Positions 49,052 to 49,174 of a stretch of 49,174 nt of DNA are shown here, in pieces. Every line of letters begins with the position of its first letter. The first letter of the stretch is position 1. The stretch comes from a virus. The notes under the pieces were generated by a model. It did no database searches, was not told the origin of the DNA, and was given only the letters and a program-made list of their open reading frames with translations. A program made the translations under genes and the position numbers. The stretch is from the IMG/VR virus record IMGVR_UViG_3300048838_000531, positions 1 to 49,174 of that record; one strand, given 5' to 3'.

Positions 49052-49130
49052 TGGACCATTTAAATGGTTTATTATATATGGAAGTATTCTCATAGGATGT
49101 TTAATAGTATTAGGAATCTTAAATCAATAA
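49014..49130 (+). CDS. Very small single-span membrane protein
   Basis: A 38-aa frame: polar N-terminus MPISINQNRNPFDGPFKW, then a membrane helix (FIIYGSILIGCLIVLGILN). It overlaps the end of the gene above by 38 nt in another frame and ends 4 nt before the next ATG. Evidence is hydrophobicity and spacing only. Confidence 0.45.
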   Translation: MPISINQNRNPFDGPFKWFIIYGSILIGCLIVLGILNQ

Positions 49131-49134
49131 AAAA

Positions 49135-49174
49135 ATGAACAAAGAAAAACTATTAAGACAATTAATATTGGATG
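49135..49174 (+). CDS. Start of a gene cut by the window end
   Basis: An ATG at 49135 opens a frame that reads MNKEKLLRQLILD up to the last base. The spacing (4 nt after the preceding stop) fits the tight operon. Too little is visible for any assignment. Confidence 0.45.
   Translation, partial: MNKEKLLRQLILD

Overview
The window is a piece of an AT-rich tailed double-stranded DNA phage that infects a Bacteroidota host. It is most likely a crAss-like (Crassvirales) podovirus or a close relative. The basis is the order terminase large subunit, portal of about 790 aa, acidic scaffold-like protein and a capsid protein of about 490 aa, a stabilization-like protein at the left end, genes without Shine-Dalgarno sites, and fibres and depolymerases built from Bacteroidota-type modules. 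Both ends cut through genes, so this is part of a larger genome. The family assignment comes from remembered family features, not from a database search.

Layout. Positions 1-40919 are almost entirely on the minus strand. Read in the direction of transcription they hold: a GroES-like gene with a small partner (40919-40353); a region of about 420 nt with no convincing gene that looks like a noncoding RNA (about 40275-39852); small early-late genes including nucleotide enzymes, a winged-helix-like protein and an HExxH metalloprotein (39789-35491); packaging and head genes (35451-24682); tail fibres, tailspikes and host-surface enzymes (24624-9174); a lysis and membrane cluster (9170-6103); and further structural genes and fibres (6101-1). 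Positions 41158-49174 are on the plus strand: small monocistronic genes separated by unusual structured terminators, an SSB-like gene, an amidoligase-like gene, a tRNA-like gene, a bL12-like protein, a tmRNA and an ECF sigma factor.

The main result is a probable regulatory circuit. The gene at 47734-48321 encodes an ECF-type sigma factor. Three minus-strand promoters, all in intergenic positions, share an AACTTT, 13 nt, CGTATA layout, which is the AAC/CGT signature of ECF promoters and unlike the Bacteroidota housekeeping promoter. One drives the long structural operon, one the GroES-like operon, and one the noncoding-RNA candidate. Each unit upstream is closed by a good intrinsic terminator.

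A second cluster concerns translation. A tRNA-like gene has canonical acceptor, D and T arms but an anticodon loop of about 32 nt instead of 7. A 322-nt tmRNA has a perfect tRNA-like domain, including the G3-U70 alanine identity pair, but no normal ALAA-ending tag. A small protein nearby carries a bL12-like motif.
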